This document shows, piece after piece, positions 8,461-17,645 of a stretch of DNA of 64,000 nt (within the stretch, counting starts at the first letter, position 1; every line of letters starts with the position of its first letter). The translations under genes and the position numbers were made by a program. The notes below the pieces were generated by a model. That model saw nothing but the letters and a program-made list of their open reading frames with translations, was not told where the DNA came from and made no database searches. The stretch is from positions 62,001 through 126,000 of the forward strand of contig DATJOJ010000048.1 in assembly GCA_035507035.1 (NCBI GenBank), in the 5' to 3' direction. The stretch comes from DATJOJ01 sp035507035. GTDB taxonomy: Bacteria; Acidobacteriota; Terriglobia; Terriglobales; Acidobacteriaceae.

Positions 8461-9038
8461 GCATCTGTCCTCGCGATGTCGTTTTCGGGAGACACTTTTC
8501 TTTTTCGAGAAAGGTATGTTTCCAAGTAACATTCCGCCATGCGTTGAATTTGAGGATCGGGATGTGTGCCGGCCCAGCGATTCAGCGAACGATCGTACTC
8601 CAGTGTTCCATGGCCCGCAGGGCGATGATCCAATTCACAAACAAAGCAAAGCAAAAGTTGAGCGCCTACATCGCGGGTGACGGAAAACCTCACGGCATCG
8701 GCGGTTCGCTCTTTCGGAAGGCGAGGACAGGCTCGTGCGTACCCCATATTGCAAAACTCTCGCAATTCCTCCCTCGTCGGTTCGCAGTCATCCTGTCCCG
8801 GTGCGCAGCATTGGCCCTGCCATCCGCCGCCGAGCGGCAGCCGAAAAGGATGCAGCCAGCTTCCATCGTCAAGCTTGGCGATCGGAAAGAAAAATGGACA
8901 CGCCACTCTAACACTCCAGTTCTCAGATCGTTCAATTGTACTCAGGAGAAAATGGTGCCGCCAGTACCGTTCACGAAATCTTGGCCGAAGCGTCGCGATG
9001 TCCCTGGGCGACAGTCTATGCGTGAGACACCGCTTCAC
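8457..9038 (-). CDS. Cys-rich conserved protein of unknown function between priA and the thioesterase
   Basis: A 193-residue soluble protein. Cysteines fall at about 47, 77, 78, 85, 96, 104, 131, 134 and 170, including the striking segment EFCNMGYARACPRLP and the pair CFVC. Their spacing suggests an Fe-S cluster or zinc site, but this is inference. It starts at a GTG overlapping the priA stop (GTGA) and ends overlapping the thioesterase ATG (ATGA), so three genes appear translationally coupled. The first 40 residues look less conserved-like, so an internal start is possible. I do not recognise a named domain. Confidence 0.68.
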   Translation of the reverse strand: MKRCLTHRLSPRDIATLRPRFRERYWRHHFLLSTIERSENWSVRVACPFFFPIAKLDDGSWLHPFRLPLGGGWQGQCCAPGQDDCEPTREELREFCNMGYARACPRLPKERTADAVRFSVTRDVGAQLLLCFVCELDHRPAGHGTLEYDRSLNRWAGTHPDPQIQRMAECYLETYLSRKRKVSPENDIARTDA

Positions 9039-11470
9039 ATCAACCAGACCGCGTCCACATCCACGATCACCTGCGTTCGCGGAATCTTCTGCTGTTCCGC
9101 ATAACCCAACATCGCACGCAGGAATGCATTCAGCTTCTGACGACTCTGGGATTTGAGAACAAAATGGTAGCGGTAATCGCGCTTGAGTCGAAGCAAAGGC
9201 GCTGCTGCTGGACCTAGCACGCGAATTCCTTCGTGCCGCGTGGACTCAAACCATTTTCCTAGTTTGCCCGACCACTGCAAAACTTCGTCTAGTTTGTCGC
9301 CGCGAACCAAGACATTGGCAATGGCGCTGTACGGCGGATAATGCATCCAACTGCGGAAACGCAGCTCTTTCTCGTAGAATCCGACAAAGTCGTGCTGCGC
9401 GGCATACTGGACCGCGTAGTGATCGGGAAAGTAGGCCTGCACGATGACTTTTCCTGGGGTTTCTCCTCGTCCGGCGCGACCCGCAACTTGGGTCAATAAC
9501 TGAAATGTCCGTTCCGCTGCACGAAAATCAGGAAGGCCTAAAGCCGCGTCGGCTCCGACTACGCCCACCAGAGTAACGCCGTGAATATCGTGCCCTTTGG
9601 CGATCATCTGTGTACCTACAAGCAAATCGAGTTCGCCCTGATGCAGGGCGTTCAGCACGCGCTCAAAGTCTTCACGGCCTCGGACCGTGTCGCGGTCAAG
9701 GCGCCCAATCCGCGCTTGGGGGAACATGCCATGCAACAACTCTTCCAGCTTTTCGGAGCCGGTTCCGAGAAAGTAGACGTATTCGCTGCCACACTCCGCG
9801 CAGACCTTGGGTACTGGCGCTGAGAATCCACAGTAGTGACACAACATGCGATGCGAACGTTTATGGTGAGTCATGGCAATAGCACAATTCCGGCACTCGA
9901 GAACCTTGCCGCAAGTTCGGCAAAGTACAAGAGGGGAATATCCGCGCCGATTGAGCAGCACCATTACCTGCTCCTTGCGGTCCAGCCGCTGGGCAATCTC
10001 TTCAGCCAATTTTCTGGAAATCACTGGCTCGTGAGCCGTTTCTTGAAATTCCTGACGCATATCCACAACTTCAACCTCGGGTAAGGGTCGCTGCTCCACG
10101 CGATCGGGCAATTCGAGCAAAGCGTATTTGTGCTTTTTCGCATTGAAATAAGACTCAAGAGATGGCGTGGCTGAACCCAGCACAGCCACAGCGTTCGCAG
10201 CCTTGGCGCGCATTACCGCAACATCGCGAGCGTGATACCGAGGTGTTTCTTCCTGCTTGTAGGAGGCATCCTGCTCCTCATCGACGATGATGAGAGCTAA
10301 ATCCGACACAGGCGCAAAAACAGCAGAGCGAGTACCAACCACCACGCGTGCATCGCCGCGCTGAATCCTGTGCCACTGCTCGGCCCGCTCCTGATCGGAA
10401 AGCGCAGAATGCAAGATTGCAACCTCGTCTCCAAAGGCTTGATGCAAATCAGCCGCTACGGCCGGCGTGAGGCCAATCTCTGGAACGAGCAAGATTGCCG
10501 AGCGACCAACATCGAGCACGGAACGCATAGCCGCGAGATAAACCGCGGTTTTTCCTGAGCCGGTAACGCCATGCAGCAGAACTCCGGAAAATTCGCGTGT
10601 GTTGACTCGTTCCTCGATGTGGCTCAGGGCTGACTGCTGGGCTGAATTGAATGTGAAGCTCAGCGCCGGCGAACGGCTTACAAGCCTGGAAACAGTGAAT
10701 GCCGCAGGCTCGTCCGCGATCTCGACTAATCCACGTCTCACCAATCTGGTCAGTGTGGTCCGCGGAACACCCATCGTCTGCAGATGGTCAACCGAGAGTC
10801 TTCCTCCCGCTGCGGCGAGCGTGTCGATCAGCACTTTTTGATTTGCACTCAACTTGCCTGAACCATCTTTCAATTCCGCGATTTTGACCGTACGGGTTGC
10901 ATCCCGGGCGCTCGACAGATCTTCCCGAACAATCCACTTTTTACGGACCATTCCAGCGAGAATTGTTTTCGAAACCCGGGCTGCGGTCTGCAACGTCTGC
11001 TCCCGAACAAGTTCGCGCTCGGCAAGATAGTCCAGCGCGCGAAACTCAGCCAATTGATCTTCGGGATGCTTTCGCGATCGCGAGGAAGATCCTGACATTC
11101 CGGCAAGGTGCAATACCATCTGGCCATTCGGCGAAATGCGATAACCAATGGCGCGCTTGAATTCCGCGTTTAGCGGCAACATCGTGCGCAGGACCTCGCC
11201 CAGCGGCGCGAGATAATAGTTTGCAATCCATTTGCCCAGTTGGAGAAGTTCCGAACCAAGAACAGGAGAAGCGTCAAGCACGCTGAGAATATTTTTGGCC
11301 TGGACTTTCGGAGGGGAGTCGTGGAGGCTAGTCACCACTCCGGACAAGCGCTGCTTACGAAAAGGAACCAAAACACGCCCGCCCACAACCGGCTGCATTC
11401 CTTCCGGCAATGCATAGGTGAACACTACGTCCAGCGGGACCGGCAGCGCAACATCGCAAAATTCGGGCAT
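9035..11470 (-). CDS. priA: Primosomal replication-restart helicase PriA
   Basis: An 811-residue superfamily 2 helicase. The N-terminal DNA-binding domain begins CDVALPVPLDVVFTYALP. Walker A is HGVTGSGKTAVYL near residue 301, Walker B is IIVDEEQ near 397, followed by SYKQEETPRYHARD. The zinc-binding insert is intact, with CRTCGKVLECRNC and CHYCGFSAPVPKVCAECG. It reloads the replicative helicase at stalled forks. It heads a three-gene coupled unit and is divergent from the secreted protein gene at 11690. Confidence 0.96.
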   Translation of the reverse strand: MPEFCDVALPVPLDVVFTYALPEGMQPVVGGRVLVPFRKQRLSGVVTSLHDSPPKVQAKNILSVLDASPVLGSELLQLGKWIANYYLAPLGEVLRTMLPLNAEFKRAIGYRISPNGQMVLHLAGMSGSSSRSRKHPEDQLAEFRALDYLAERELVREQTLQTAARVSKTILAGMVRKKWIVREDLSSARDATRTVKIAELKDGSGKLSANQKVLIDTLAAAGGRLSVDHLQTMGVPRTTLTRLVRRGLVEIADEPAAFTVSRLVSRSPALSFTFNSAQQSALSHIEERVNTREFSGVLLHGVTGSGKTAVYLAAMRSVLDVGRSAILLVPEIGLTPAVAADLHQAFGDEVAILHSALSDQERAEQWHRIQRGDARVVVGTRSAVFAPVSDLALIIVDEEQDASYKQEETPRYHARDVAVMRAKAANAVAVLGSATPSLESYFNAKKHKYALLELPDRVEQRPLPEVEVVDMRQEFQETAHEPVISRKLAEEIAQRLDRKEQVMVLLNRRGYSPLVLCRTCGKVLECRNCAIAMTHHKRSHRMLCHYCGFSAPVPKVCAECGSEYVYFLGTGSEKLEELLHGMFPQARIGRLDRDTVRGREDFERVLNALHQGELDLLVGTQMIAKGHDIHGVTLVGVVGADAALGLPDFRAAERTFQLLTQVAGRAGRGETPGKVIVQAYFPDHYAVQYAAQHDFVGFYEKELRFRSWMHYPPYSAIANVLVRGDKLDEVLQWSGKLGKWFESTRHEGIRVLGPAAAPLLRLKRDYRYHFVLKSQSRQKLNAFLRAMLGYAEQQKIPRTQVIVDVDAVWLM

Positions 11471-11689
11471 TCGGCTTGTGTGTGACCCTCCGGAGGCTAT
11501 TCAGATCAAGAACTTCGATCCGTTCACTCTCATCCTCGGGAGACAAATATTTTACAAATTCCTTACTTCCTGCCGACAAACACAGCCGCCGAGGAGACAT
11601 ACCATCGTGTGCACTCGAAGGTACGGTGCGGACTTCCCCGCAAACGGCACCACGACCAATCTGATTTTGCTGAACCAAGGAGACTTCGC

Positions 11690-12715
11690 ATGCAACGCTG
11701 GTTTACTCGCACTCTCACCCTCTCGCTCGCACTTGGATTGTCGCTCATGTTCATTTCCACTGCCGCTCTAGCGCAATACACCGGAACTATCCTGGATACA
11801 AACCTGAACGGCAAAGGTAAACAAACAGATCCGCTGCTCGTCAATGCTTGGGGATTGGCCTACGCTCCTGGTGGTCCGTTCTGGATTAGCGATGAAGGCA
11901 CTGGATGGTCCACCCTCTATGACGCGTCGGGTAACAAGCAGAGCCTGGAAGTGATCGTTCCTAAGGCGAATGGCACAGGTTTCGGCACGCCTACGGGCAT
12001 GGTTTACCAGGGTTCTAGCGAATTCCAGATCGACACTTGGCCCTCCGAATTCATCTTCGCTACCCTCGATGGAAGCATACAAGGCTGGTCGCATTTCGAT
12101 CCTTCTACGACCCTGGTTGCCGTCGACAACTCCGGATCGAACGCAAGCTACACGGGCCTAGCGGTGACGAGCAAATCCTCCGGGAACAACCTCTACGCCG
12201 CCAATTTCAATACTGGCTTGGTAGAAATGTATGACGGCAACTTCAATCTCGTAAAAACTTTCACCGACACCGGCGTTCCCAAGGGTTTCGTGCCCTTCGG
12301 AATTCAGGACATCGGCGGCCAACTTTATGTGGCATTCGCGGCTGCTGACGGCGGACCTGGCGGTGTCATCGACCAGTTTACTGAGCAGGGCGCGTTTGTA
12401 AAGCATGTGGCTACGGGCACGAAACTCAATCAGCCCTGGGGCATCGCTATGGCGCCGAGCAATTTTGGCCCGCTCAGCAATACCCTGCTTGTAGCTAACA
12501 ACACCAATACCGGCACGATTGTTGGCTTCAACCCCAGCACCGGTGCATTCGTGGGCACAGTAAGCATCGGCAACAAGCCGGTCGTGATTAACCAGCTTTG
12601 GGGAATTGAATTTGGTGGCGGCAATTCGAGCGATGGACAAACCAACCAGCTGTTTCTTACCGCAGGTCCGTCGAACAATACCGTAGGTGCATTCGCTGTA
12701 ATCCAGCCTAAGTAA
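11690..12715 (+). CDS. Secreted TIGR03118-family beta-propeller-like protein
   Basis: From the ATG at 11690, with AAGGAGA upstream, the protein has 341 residues and a signal peptide ending ALA-QY. Repeated motifs such as NAWGLAYAPGGPFWISD, GLAV...NNLYAANF and LNQPWGIAMAP are typical of the TIGR03118 family of exported repeat proteins that resemble NHL/SMP-30 propellers. No catalytic residues can be assigned and no PEP-CTERM anchor is seen at the C-terminus. An upstream in-frame start at 11609 lacks a signal peptide and ribosome site. The gene is a single transcription unit closed by a strong terminator. Confidence 0.8.
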   Translation: MQRWFTRTLTLSLALGLSLMFISTAALAQYTGTILDTNLNGKGKQTDPLLVNAWGLAYAPGGPFWISDEGTGWSTLYDASGNKQSLEVIVPKANGTGFGTPTGMVYQGSSEFQIDTWPSEFIFATLDGSIQGWSHFDPSTTLVAVDNSGSNASYTGLAVTSKSSGNNLYAANFNTGLVEMYDGNFNLVKTFTDTGVPKGFVPFGIQDIGGQLYVAFAAADGGPGGVIDQFTEQGAFVKHVATGTKLNQPWGIAMAPSNFGPLSNTLLVANNTNTGTIVGFNPSTGAFVGTVSIGNKPVVINQLWGIEFGGGNSSDGQTNQLFLTAGPSNNTVGAFAVIQPK

Positions 12716-12740
12716 TTAACAAGCCTGATAACAGAGATCG

Positions 12741-12772
12741 GCCGGGAGTCACAAAACGCTCCCGGCTTTTTT
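12741..12772 (+). terminator. Rho-independent terminator
   Basis: Perfect 8-bp arms GCCGGGAG and CTCCCGGC enclose a 10-nt loop and are followed directly by six T residues. It lies 25 nt after the stop of the secreted protein gene and separates it from rapZ. Confidence 0.92.
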
Positions 12773-12849
12773 CTACGTTGCCAACGCTCAGGAACAGTAA
12801 TCCCGTGCTGTACTGGCCACGGCTAACGCTGCCTGTTAACATCCCTCAC

Positions 12850-13770
12850 ATGCCTGATTCGAAAGCCAGGCTTGGTGCGCGCAAATCTTCTACCTCAGCG
12901 CACGCTGGCGCAACAACTCCGGTCGAATTGGTGGTGATTACCGGCATGAGCGGATCGGGCAAAGCCTCGGTATTGAAAGCGTTTGAGGACCTTGGGTACT
13001 ACTGTGTCGATAACCTCCCAGTGCGCTTGATTCCCAGTTTCGCCGAACTGGTAGGGCAATCTTCCGAAATCAAGAGTACGGCGCTCGTAGTCGATGTTCG
13101 CGAAGGCGTTCAATTAAAGGAACTGCCCGAGATCGTCAGATCGGTCAAGCGCCGGCTGCCAACGAAGATGGTTTTTCTGGAGGCCTCCGACGCGGTACTG
13201 CTACGGCGCTTCAGTGAAACCCGACGACCTCATCCGCTAGGTGCGAACTCTCCGGTGAGAGCGGCATTGGCGGCTGAGCGGCGCCGCCTCCGGTCCATTC
13301 GTGCCATTGCCGACCTGGTCATTGATACCTCCAAGTTCAACGTTCACGAACTGCGTTCCTACATCACTCAGCGATTTCAGAAGCAGGAATCGGGTAACAA
13401 CATCCTGGTTTCGTGCGTAAGTTTTGGTTTCCGCCACGGCGTTCCGGAGGATGCCGACTTGGTTTTCGACGTGCGGTTTCTGCCGAATCCGCATTTCGTG
13501 CCTGCGTTCCGTCCGCTGACTGGTCGCGATCCGAAGGTAGCGAAATACATCCGCTCATTTCCCCAATCGCGGGAGTTTATTAAGCGGATTTCTGAATTGC
13601 TCGTTTATCTTCTCCCCCACTACGTTCGCGAAGGCAAGAGTTATCTAACGATTTCGTTTGGCTGCACGGGTGGGCAACATCGCTCGGTCATGATCGCGGA
13701 AGAAGTCAGCAAACGGCTTCATAAAGCGGGATACCGGGTAAAGGTTGTTCACCGGGATAGTCCGGGGTAA
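12850..13770 (+). CDS. rapZ: RNase adapter / nucleotide-binding protein RapZ (YvcJ family)
   Basis: About 306 residues from the ATG at 12850. The P-loop is GMSGSGKAS rather than the more common G-x-S-G-x-GKS. FEDLGYYCVDNLP and the C-terminal SFGCTGGQHRSVMIAE are family signatures. RapZ proteins bind nucleotides; in E. coli RapZ controls GlmS synthesis through sRNA decay and in Bacillus YvcJ affects competence. The role here is unknown. The start is uncertain: no good ribosome site is visible and a TTG at 12778 is also in frame, but the extra residues are not family-like. Confidence 0.9.
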   Translation: MPDSKARLGARKSSTSAHAGATTPVELVVITGMSGSGKASVLKAFEDLGYYCVDNLPVRLIPSFAELVGQSSEIKSTALVVDVREGVQLKELPEIVRSVKRRLPTKMVFLEASDAVLLRRFSETRRPHPLGANSPVRAALAAERRRLRSIRAIADLVIDTSKFNVHELRSYITQRFQKQESGNNILVSCVSFGFRHGVPEDADLVFDVRFLPNPHFVPAFRPLTGRDPKVAKYIRSFPQSREFIKRISELLVYLLPHYVREGKSYLTISFGCTGGQHRSVMIAEEVSKRLHKAGYRVKVVHRDSPG

Positions 13771-13914
13771 TAGAGAGTGCCAGATTGGATCAGTGGTCGT
13801 CGCCGAGTGGTAACGATCAACGACGAAGAGCCGATGGCTCAAGTAGAATAAAAACTTGCAAATCGCACAGAATCTGCCCAGCCGCCTTCTCCGGTTGGGC
13901 TTTGGGATCACTGA

Positions 13915-15765
13915 ATGCGGCAACTGACACGTCTTATCCGCTACGTGGCACCTTATTGGTGGCAGTTGCTGTCGTCGGTCTTACTAATGGCGCTGGTTGG
14001 CCTGCTAGACGCGTTCCGCGTACTTCTAGTCGGGCCGGTTCTGGATCGGGTCCTCAATCCGTCTTCTGGTTCCAGCGACATTCGGCTTTTCACAGTTCCA
14101 ACCAGCGGCCGTCCGATTTATCTACAGCAATTCGTCCCCGCGCATTTCCATAACGCGTGGACCATCGTAGCCTTCGCGTTGGTGGCCTCGACATTGCTAA
14201 AGGGAATCTTCGATTATGCCGGCACATATTTGGTGAACTATGCCGGGTACGGCATGATTACGGACCTGCGCAATAATTTGTATGACTGCATTCTGCGTAG
14301 ATCTGCGGCCTTCTTCCAGAAGCACACCACCGGGACCCTAGTTTCGACCATCGTGAATGACATTGAACGTGTGCAGTACGCCATGTCGACGGTGATGGCG
14401 GAGTTTTTGCAACAGTTGTTCACCCTGATCTTCACAGCGATCGTGGTCGTGCTTTTGGGCGGTAGGCTAGCGTGGGTGCTGTTGTTGTTTGTTCCGTTCA
14501 TTATTTACTCGGCGGGAAGGATCGGCCGCCGCGTGCGCCACACTACGCGCAAAGGGCAAGACCAGTTGGCGGACGTGCAGAACATTCTGCAGGAGACCAT
14601 CACGGGTAACCGGATTGTCAAAGCTTTCAATATGGAGTCCTGGGAGATAGCCCGTTTCCGCAAAGCCGCGAAACGATTGTTTTGGGCAAATCTGCGGTCC
14701 GTGGCAGCTGCGGCTATTAGTTCCCCTCTGATGGACATTTTTGGCGCCATCGCCATCGCTCTATTGTTGCTGCTCGGCCGCGAGCAAATCGTTCACCAGC
14801 GCATGACCGCCGGCATCTTCTTCGCTTTCATCGTGGCGGTGTTTAAGCTTTACGATCCGGTTCGCAAGTTTGCGCTGTTCAATAACAATTTTCAGCAGGC
14901 TCTAGGTGCATCGTCTGAAATCTTCAAGTTCATGGATACGGAAGACGATGTGCGGGAATTGGCTGACGCCAAGCCGCTGTCCCCCTTTTCACGCAGTATC
15001 AAATTCGAGAATGTCTGCTTTACCTACGACCGTGCTGAAGATGAGCGGGAAATTCTTCATGACATCAACCTGGAAGTGCGCGCTGGTGAGGTGCTGGCGG
15101 TTGTCGGGTCGAGCGGCGCGGGAAAGAGCACACTGGTCCATCTGATTCCCCGCTTTTTCGATGTAACCGCCGGGCGTCTGCTGATCGATGGACAAGATAT
15201 CCGCGAGACGGCCCTGGCTTCGCTGCGCTCGCAAATCGGGGTCGTTTCCCAGGACACAGTTTTATTTAATGATACGGCGCGGAATAACATTGCTTACGGT
15301 CAGCCGAATGTCTCGCACAAAGCCGTGGAGGCGGCCGCCAAAGCCGCCATCGCGCATGATTTCATCACCTTGTTGCCCGAGGGATACGACACGGTCATCG
15401 GCGAGCGTGGCGTCCGGCTTTCCGGCGGAGAGCGTCAACGCATTGCCATCGCCCGAGCACTGCTCAAGAACGCGCCCATCTTGATTCTCGACGAAGCCAC
15501 TTCTGCACTTGACTCCGAGTCCGAGTCGCTGGTGCAATCGGCGTTGCAAAATCTCATGACCGGGCGCACCGTCGTGGTCATCGCACATCGTCTATCGACC
15601 GTGCGCCGCGCAGATCGCATCGTGGTTTTGGAAAATGGTACGATCAGCGACATTGGTCGCCACGAAGAGCTGATGAAAAAAATCGGCACCTATCGCCGTC
15701 TCTACGACCTGCAGTTTGTCGATGCGCCGCCGCAGAAACTCAATCCCGCGCCGGTGAGGCGATAA
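13915..15765 (+). CDS. ABC exporter with fused membrane and ATPase domains (MsbA/LmrA type)
   Basis: A 616-residue half-transporter. Residues 1-320 contain six membrane segments. The ATPase half has Walker A VVGSSGAGKSTLVHL, the signature LSGGERQRIAIARAL, Walker B PILILDEATSALD and the H-loop AHRLSTVR. Close resemblance to MsbA suggests flipping of lipid A core or another lipid across the inner membrane, working as a homodimer; a drug exporter is the alternative. It is followed after 2 nt by yicC. Confidence 0.88.
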   Translation: MRQLTRLIRYVAPYWWQLLSSVLLMALVGLLDAFRVLLVGPVLDRVLNPSSGSSDIRLFTVPTSGRPIYLQQFVPAHFHNAWTIVAFALVASTLLKGIFDYAGTYLVNYAGYGMITDLRNNLYDCILRRSAAFFQKHTTGTLVSTIVNDIERVQYAMSTVMAEFLQQLFTLIFTAIVVVLLGGRLAWVLLLFVPFIIYSAGRIGRRVRHTTRKGQDQLADVQNILQETITGNRIVKAFNMESWEIARFRKAAKRLFWANLRSVAAAAISSPLMDIFGAIAIALLLLLGREQIVHQRMTAGIFFAFIVAVFKLYDPVRKFALFNNNFQQALGASSEIFKFMDTEDDVRELADAKPLSPFSRSIKFENVCFTYDRAEDEREILHDINLEVRAGEVLAVVGSSGAGKSTLVHLIPRFFDVTAGRLLIDGQDIRETALASLRSQIGVVSQDTVLFNDTARNNIAYGQPNVSHKAVEAAAKAAIAHDFITLLPEGYDTVIGERGVRLSGGERQRIAIARALLKNAPILILDEATSALDSESESLVQSALQNLMTGRTVVVIAHRLSTVRRADRIVVLENGTISDIGRHEELMKKIGTYRRLYDLQFVDAPPQKLNPAPVRR

Positions 15766-15767
15766 CA

Positions 15768-16658
15768 GTGATGCCGATTCGCTCGATGACCGGATTCGCG
15801 CAAGTGAAAGGGCAATTCGAAGGACGCGTCAGTTTTACCCTCGTCCTAAAATCCGTCAATCACCGTTTTCTAGATCTGCACTTCCGCATGCCGGCAGATA
15901 GCGACGAACTCGAGATGAAGCTTCGCCGTCAGTTGAAAGAAAAATTGGCGCGGGGTCACGTCGAACTGATGCTGAACCTTGAACACGCCTCGAACGAGAG
16001 CATGGCTTTGAACCGGGCGCTGGTGACTTCGTATATTAAGGCGTTTCGCACCGCTGCGACGGAGTTTGGATTGACGACTGAGCCCGATCTGAACGCGGTT
16101 CTTCGCTTACCAGGCGCGCTGGATTCTGCTCCTTTGCCCGGCGGTTCAGAATTAGAAACCGCCATTCTTTCGACTTTGCAAGAAGCTCTAGCTCGCCTGA
16201 ACCAGATGCGAGAAGAGGAAGGAAAGAGCGCCGAGCGCGAGTTGCGCGAGCGCATGTCGCACGTACAGCAAGCACGCAACGAGATTGAGAAGCACCGGCG
16301 TGCGACCTTGCGCACCTATACGGAGAAATTAACGGCTCGAATTCAGGAGCTGATTGGCTCTCAGATTGAGCCAGAGCGAGTTTTACAGGAAGCTGCCTTG
16401 CTGGTGGACCGTAGTGACATCCAAGAAGAATTAGTGCGGCTAGATGCACACGTGCAACACTTTCTCGATTTGCTGACTGCAGGTGGCGAAGTTGGGAAAA
16501 AACTAGATTTCCTATTACAGGAGATGAATCGCGAAGCCAACACCTTGCTATCCAAAACTTCCGGGCTGGCAGGGGAGGCGCTCAAAATCACTGAATTCGG
16601 GCTATCGATGAAAGCCGATATCGAAAAAGCTCGAGAACAGGTGCAAAATCTCGAGTGA
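15768..16658 (+). CDS. yicC: YicC-family endoribonuclease
   Basis: A 296-residue protein opening with IRSMTGFAQ, followed by LKSVNHRFLDLHFRMP and ending in an EIKSDIEKIREQVQN-like helix (here MKADIEKAREQVQNLE). These are diagnostic of the YicC N-terminal domain and DUF1732. YicC proteins are reported to be RNA endonucleases that act on small RNAs. GTG (15768) and ATG (15771) starts are adjacent; a GAGGC site fits either. The stop overlaps the gmk start (GTGA). Confidence 0.93.
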   Translation: MMPIRSMTGFAQVKGQFEGRVSFTLVLKSVNHRFLDLHFRMPADSDELEMKLRRQLKEKLARGHVELMLNLEHASNESMALNRALVTSYIKAFRTAATEFGLTTEPDLNAVLRLPGALDSAPLPGGSELETAILSTLQEALARLNQMREEEGKSAERELRERMSHVQQARNEIEKHRRATLRTYTEKLTARIQELIGSQIEPERVLQEAALLVDRSDIQEELVRLDAHVQHFLDLLTAGGEVGKKLDFLLQEMNREANTLLSKTSGLAGEALKITEFGLSMKADIEKAREQVQNLE

Positions 16659-17338
16659 CGACTGTTTACATCATCTCTGCTCCCTCCGGCTCCGGAAAAT
16701 CGACACTCGTCGAAAAAGTACGCGCGATCGTCCCCGGACTCGATTTTTCGATCTCCTATACCACTCGCTCGCCGCGTGGCAAAGAACGGAACGGTTGCGA
16801 ATATTTTTTTGTCACTCGAGCGGAGTTTGAGGAGATGATTCGCCGCGACGAGTTCTTGGAGCATGCCGAAGTTTTTGGGAACTATTACGGAACGGCGAAA
16901 CGGTTCTTACGTGAGGCTAAGGAAAGATGTCACGATTTGTTGCTGGATATCGATGTGCAAGGCGCAGAGCAGATCAAACACCGGCTTCCAGACGCCGTCA
17001 GCATTTTCATTGTGCCCCCGGACTTCAACACATTGGAGTTGCGGCTGCGCCACCGCAGCCTAGATGCGGAAGAAGTCATTCAAACCCGCCTGGTCACGGC
17101 CACCCGGGAGTTGAAGAATTATGACAAATACGACTATATTTTGATCAACGACCGCCTGGAAGACTCCGTCGAAGCCCTGACTGCGATTCTTCTGACGGAA
17201 CGTTTCGTGCGCTCGGGAACGGCGTCCGGCGCGGATCAAGCAATGCAGGCCCGGGCCGAACAATGGCGACTCACCAACGTGCGGCAGCGTCTAGAACCGA
17301 TCCTGGCCTCATTTGCGGTCTCGCCCAGCCGACAGTAG
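16655..17338 (+). CDS. gmk: Guanylate kinase
   Basis: A 227-residue enzyme converting GMP and ATP to GDP and ADP. It has the P-loop IISAPSGSGKSTLV, the GMP-binding SYTTRSPRGKERNGCEYFFV, and LLLDIDVQGAEQIK. It is slightly longer than E. coli Gmk because of a C-terminal helix. The GTG start overlaps the yicC stop. The order yicC-gmk-rpoZ-coaBC is a common bacterial arrangement. Confidence 0.96.
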   Translation: MTTVYIISAPSGSGKSTLVEKVRAIVPGLDFSISYTTRSPRGKERNGCEYFFVTRAEFEEMIRRDEFLEHAEVFGNYYGTAKRFLREAKERCHDLLLDIDVQGAEQIKHRLPDAVSIFIVPPDFNTLELRLRHRSLDAEEVIQTRLVTATRELKNYDKYDYILINDRLEDSVEALTAILLTERFVRSGTASGADQAMQARAEQWRLTNVRQRLEPILASFAVSPSRQ

Positions 17339-17356
17339 CGACAGGGGGAAAGAATT

Positions 17357-17593
17357 ATGAAGTTGATGGATGGATTTGACAGCAACTATCGATACATCCT
17401 TGTGGCCGCTCGGCGAGCCCGACAATTGCAAGGGGGCGCACCTCCAGTCATCAGCACCAGCTCACGCAAACCCTGCCGCATCGCGCAGGATGAAATCAAG
17501 GCGGGCAAGGTCAAGTGGCTGATTCCCGAGACACCCAAATCGGCGGCTGAGGTTGCTAACGAGGCTCTGGATAAGGCTCTCGGGCAAGAGTGA
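17357..17593 (+). CDS. rpoZ: RNA polymerase omega subunit
   Basis: A 78-residue protein with a strong AGGGGGAAAG site before the ATG. The pattern DSNYRYILVAARRARQL, then ISTSSRKPCRIAQDEI and a short helical tail is the omega fold in which R-A-R-Q packs against beta-prime. Position between gmk and coaBC supports the call. It assists assembly of RNA polymerase. Confidence 0.93.
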   Translation: MKLMDGFDSNYRYILVAARRARQLQGGAPPVISTSSRKPCRIAQDEIKAGKVKWLIPETPKSAAEVANEALDKALGQE

Positions 17594-17645
17594 GCGCTGA
17601 TCTGAGTCTCTCGGCATTGGATCTTCCCGCACATCGGATCAGGCT

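Noticed and set aside
8373..9104. 243-residue plus-strand open frame
   Set aside because: It runs antisense through the thioesterase and Cys-rich genes, which have overlapping starts and recognisable motifs.
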